Part shown: piece after piece, positions 6,643 to 7,834 of the stretch
Position numbering within the stretch: position 1 is the stretch's first letter
How the letters are laid out: the number at the start of each line of letters is the position of its first letter
Assembly: GCA_947629635.1 (NCBI GenBank)
Contig: CANREO010000039.1
Span: 1-7,834, forward strand
Length of the DNA: 7,834 bases
From: an uncultured Clostridia bacterium
GTDB taxonomy: Bacteria > Bacillota > Clostridia > Christensenellales > CAG-917
Reading direction: 5' to 3'
The notes under the pieces: model-generated
What the model saw: the letters and a program-made list of their open reading frames with translations, nothing else
Databases searched by the model: none
Told to the model about the DNA's origin: nothing
Made by a program: the position numbers and the translations under genes

Positions 6643-7554
6643 TTATCGCGCGCTCCTTTTCAGTCTCATCGCGCGCCAATCATCAATGGCCGCTTCCTCG
6701 ATTATATCATATCCGTGCGCGACGTAGCAAGCTTTCACCTCTTCGAGGCGCGTATCTATGACGCCGCTCAACAATATTTCTCCGCCCACGTTAAGATGTC
6801 TGCCAATGTCGTTTGCAAGCCTCATAAGCACGTCCGCCGTGATGTTTGCTATTATTACGTCGGCACGTCTGTTGCCCTCGATAAGATCTGCGCGTTCGAT
6901 CGTAGCGCGCACGCCGTTCATAGCCGCGTTTTTTTGAGCGAACTGTACGGCTTGCTCGTCAATATCGCACATATAAACGTTTTTCGCGCCTATTATTGCC
7001 GCCGCAATACCCAATATGCCGCTTCCGCATCCCACGTCGATCACATCCTTTCCGTCAACGTCCATAAAGTCAAGGCACATGCGCGTCGTAGCGTGCGAAC
7101 CCGTTCCAAAGGCCATGCCGGGGTCAAGACGGATCACGCGCTCGTTCGGTTTTGCGTCATACTTTATCCACGTGGGCACTATCGTGATATTTTTTGTGCA
7201 AATAGGCTTATAGTATTTTTTCCACTCGTTTTCATAATCGGCGGCGTCTATAATGCCCTCGCATATATCTCCGTAAGTTATGCCTCCGGCTTTTCTCATC
7301 TCCTCCAATCGTTCGGCGAGACGTTTTGCAAAGTCCTTGTCCTCAAGCGCCGCTACCGTAGACACTTTCACCTCATCGCTTGCCGCGAGCACGCTATCAT
7401 CCACGTAGTCCCAAATGACGTCGCTTTTGACAAGGTCGTAAAAATCCTGATTATCGAGTATGGAAACGCCGTCCGCGCCCACGTCAAACATAGCTGACGA
7501 GACGAGGTCGGCGTCCTTATGCACCGTAAAAACCGTGATTGTCCTGTATTTCAT
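6643..7554 (-). CDS. prmA: Ribosomal protein L11 methyltransferase
   Basis: PrmA is a cytoplasmic SAM-dependent enzyme that trimethylates lysines and the N-terminus of ribosomal protein L11. The 303-residue length is normal for the Firmicute form. Residues 1-100 are the substrate-recognition domain. W111KKYYKP is the family linker motif. LDPGMAFGTGSHATT (143-157) is the PrmA signature. DVGCGSGILGIAA (173-185) is the class I methyltransferase glycine loop, followed by the acidic end of strand 2 (CDIDE, 196-200). IANI (235-238) corresponds to the N-[PI] catalytic-loop position. The start is ATG at 7554; an in-frame TAG immediately upstream rules out a longer protein. No normally spaced ribosome binding site precedes it, unlike the other genes here. 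It follows dnaJ by 20 nt and its TAA ends 1 nt before rsmE, so it is co-transcribed with both. Confidence 0.95.
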   Translation of the reverse strand: MKYRTITVFTVHKDADLVSSAMFDVGADGVSILDNQDFYDLVKSDVIWDYVDDSVLAASDEVKVSTVAALEDKDFAKRLAERLEEMRKAGGITYGDICEGIIDAADYENEWKKYYKPICTKNITIVPTWIKYDAKPNERVIRLDPGMAFGTGSHATTRMCLDFMDVDGKDVIDVGCGSGILGIAAAIIGAKNVYMCDIDEQAVQFAQKNAAMNGVRATIERADLIEGNRRADVIIANITADVLMRLANDIGRHLNVGGEILLSGVIDTRLEEVKACYVAHGYDIIEEAAIDDWRAMRLKRSAR

Positions 7555-7562
7555 CTATATGT

Positions 7563-7589
7563 AGCGTGATGCGGTCACTGCTTCTCCTC
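7563..7589 (-). promoter_or_regulatory. Distant Shine-Dalgarno of prmA with an intervening hairpin
   Basis: No Shine-Dalgarno lies at the usual distance before the prmA ATG (7552-7554). The nearest is GAGGAG at 7584-7589, inside the last codons of dnaJ and 29 nt from the ATG when unfolded. Between them, 7563-7582 can fold as AGC-A-GTGA pairing with TCAC-GCT: seven base pairs, one bulged A, and a five-base loop. Folding it out would bring GAGGAG to about 9 nt from the ATG, an ideal distance. The dnaJ stop codon sits in the hairpin, so termination of dnaJ translation could affect it. The pairing is visible in the sequence; the function is inference. Confidence 0.45.
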
Positions 7590-7834
7590 ATAACTTTTTT
7601 TCAAGGGATATTGCTTTTTGTCAAAACTTTCGGAAAGCTTTTTCAACAGTTCTTTTTGCTCTTTGGTCACCGACTTGGGCACCTCGACGATGACATGCAC
7701 ATACAAGTCGCCCTTGTCGATGCCCTTGAGTTTCTTTATGCCTTTATTCCTTATTTTCAGGATAGTTCCGCTCTGTGTCCCTTCGGGGATCTTAAGTTCC
7801 GTCTTTCCCTCCAATGTAGGCACTTGCACAGTGC
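7575..7834 (-). CDS. dnaJ: Chaperone protein DnaJ, C-terminal fragment (5' end outside window)
   Basis: This is the last 85 codons of DnaJ, the J-domain co-chaperone that delivers unfolded clients to DnaK and stimulates its ATPase in the cytoplasm. The visible part is the end of the C-terminal substrate-binding domain. It shows VQVPTLEGKTELKIPEGTQSG, then GTILKIRNKGIKKL, then KGDLYVHVIVEVP, and the terminal helix TKEQKELLKKLSESF, all typical DnaJ strings. The J domain, G/F linker and zinc-finger repeats lie beyond the right edge. The gene ends at TGA (7575-7577), 20 nt before prmA, which it normally precedes in Firmicutes. The fragment reads cleanly with no frameshift; only the window edge truncates it. 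A DnaJ-like paralogue such as CbpA is possible in principle, but the prmA neighbour makes dnaJ itself very likely. Confidence 0.95.
   Translation of the reverse strand, partial: TVQVPTLEGKTELKIPEGTQSGTILKIRNKGIKKLKGIDKGDLYVHVIVEVPKSVTKEQKELLKKLSESFDKKQYPLKKSYEEKQ

Noticed and set aside
6715..7497. Plus-strand open frame of 260 codons
   Set aside because: It is fully antisense to prmA, whose motifs are unmistakable, and its translation resembles no family.

Overview
The window reads almost entirely on the minus strand. It looks like a chromosomal segment of a Gram-positive-type bacterium, most likely an uncultured Clostridia-like Firmicute. The evidence is the gene order dnaJ-prmA-rsmE-mtaB-hinT, a classic Firmicutes arrangement, together with strong GGAG/GGAGG ribosome binding sites, a textbook SigA-type promoter and a very large secreted protein built from Ig-like and beta-helix repeats. 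The lineage call is inference; no rRNA or other marker lies in the window.

From right to left, in the direction of transcription: positions 7834-4233 hold a tight five-gene run. It contains the 3' end of dnaJ (chaperone), prmA (ribosomal protein L11 methyltransferase), rsmE (16S rRNA m3U1498 methyltransferase), mtaB (tRNA ms2t6A methylthiotransferase) and a HINT-family HIT hydrolase. Gaps are 20 nt, 1 nt, an 8-nt overlap and 41 nt, so this is one transcription unit. It links protein folding with modification of ribosomal protein, rRNA and tRNA. A hairpin plus T-rich tract just after hinT (4188-4215) closes the operon.

Positions 3971-4232 are a very AT-rich intergenic region. It carries the terminator, then a near-consensus promoter (TTGACT, 17-nt spacer, TATAAT) preceded by direct and inverted repeats built on ACATAT, which could be an operator.

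That promoter drives the main object of interest. It is an uninterrupted minus-strand reading frame from 3970 to the left edge (1323 codons, no stop seen), encoding the N-terminal part of a giant exported surface protein. The parts in order are: signal peptide, an unrecognised N-terminal domain, about five Ig/MBG-like beta domains, a cadherin/Ig-like linker, a beta-helix with FxxN...GGAI repeats like those of chlamydial polymorphic membrane proteins, a linker, and a second glycine-rich beta-helix running off the window. It is easy to miss because it has no stop in the window and is shadowed by long antisense frames. I see no evidence for CRISPR, mobile elements, phage genes or RNA genes.
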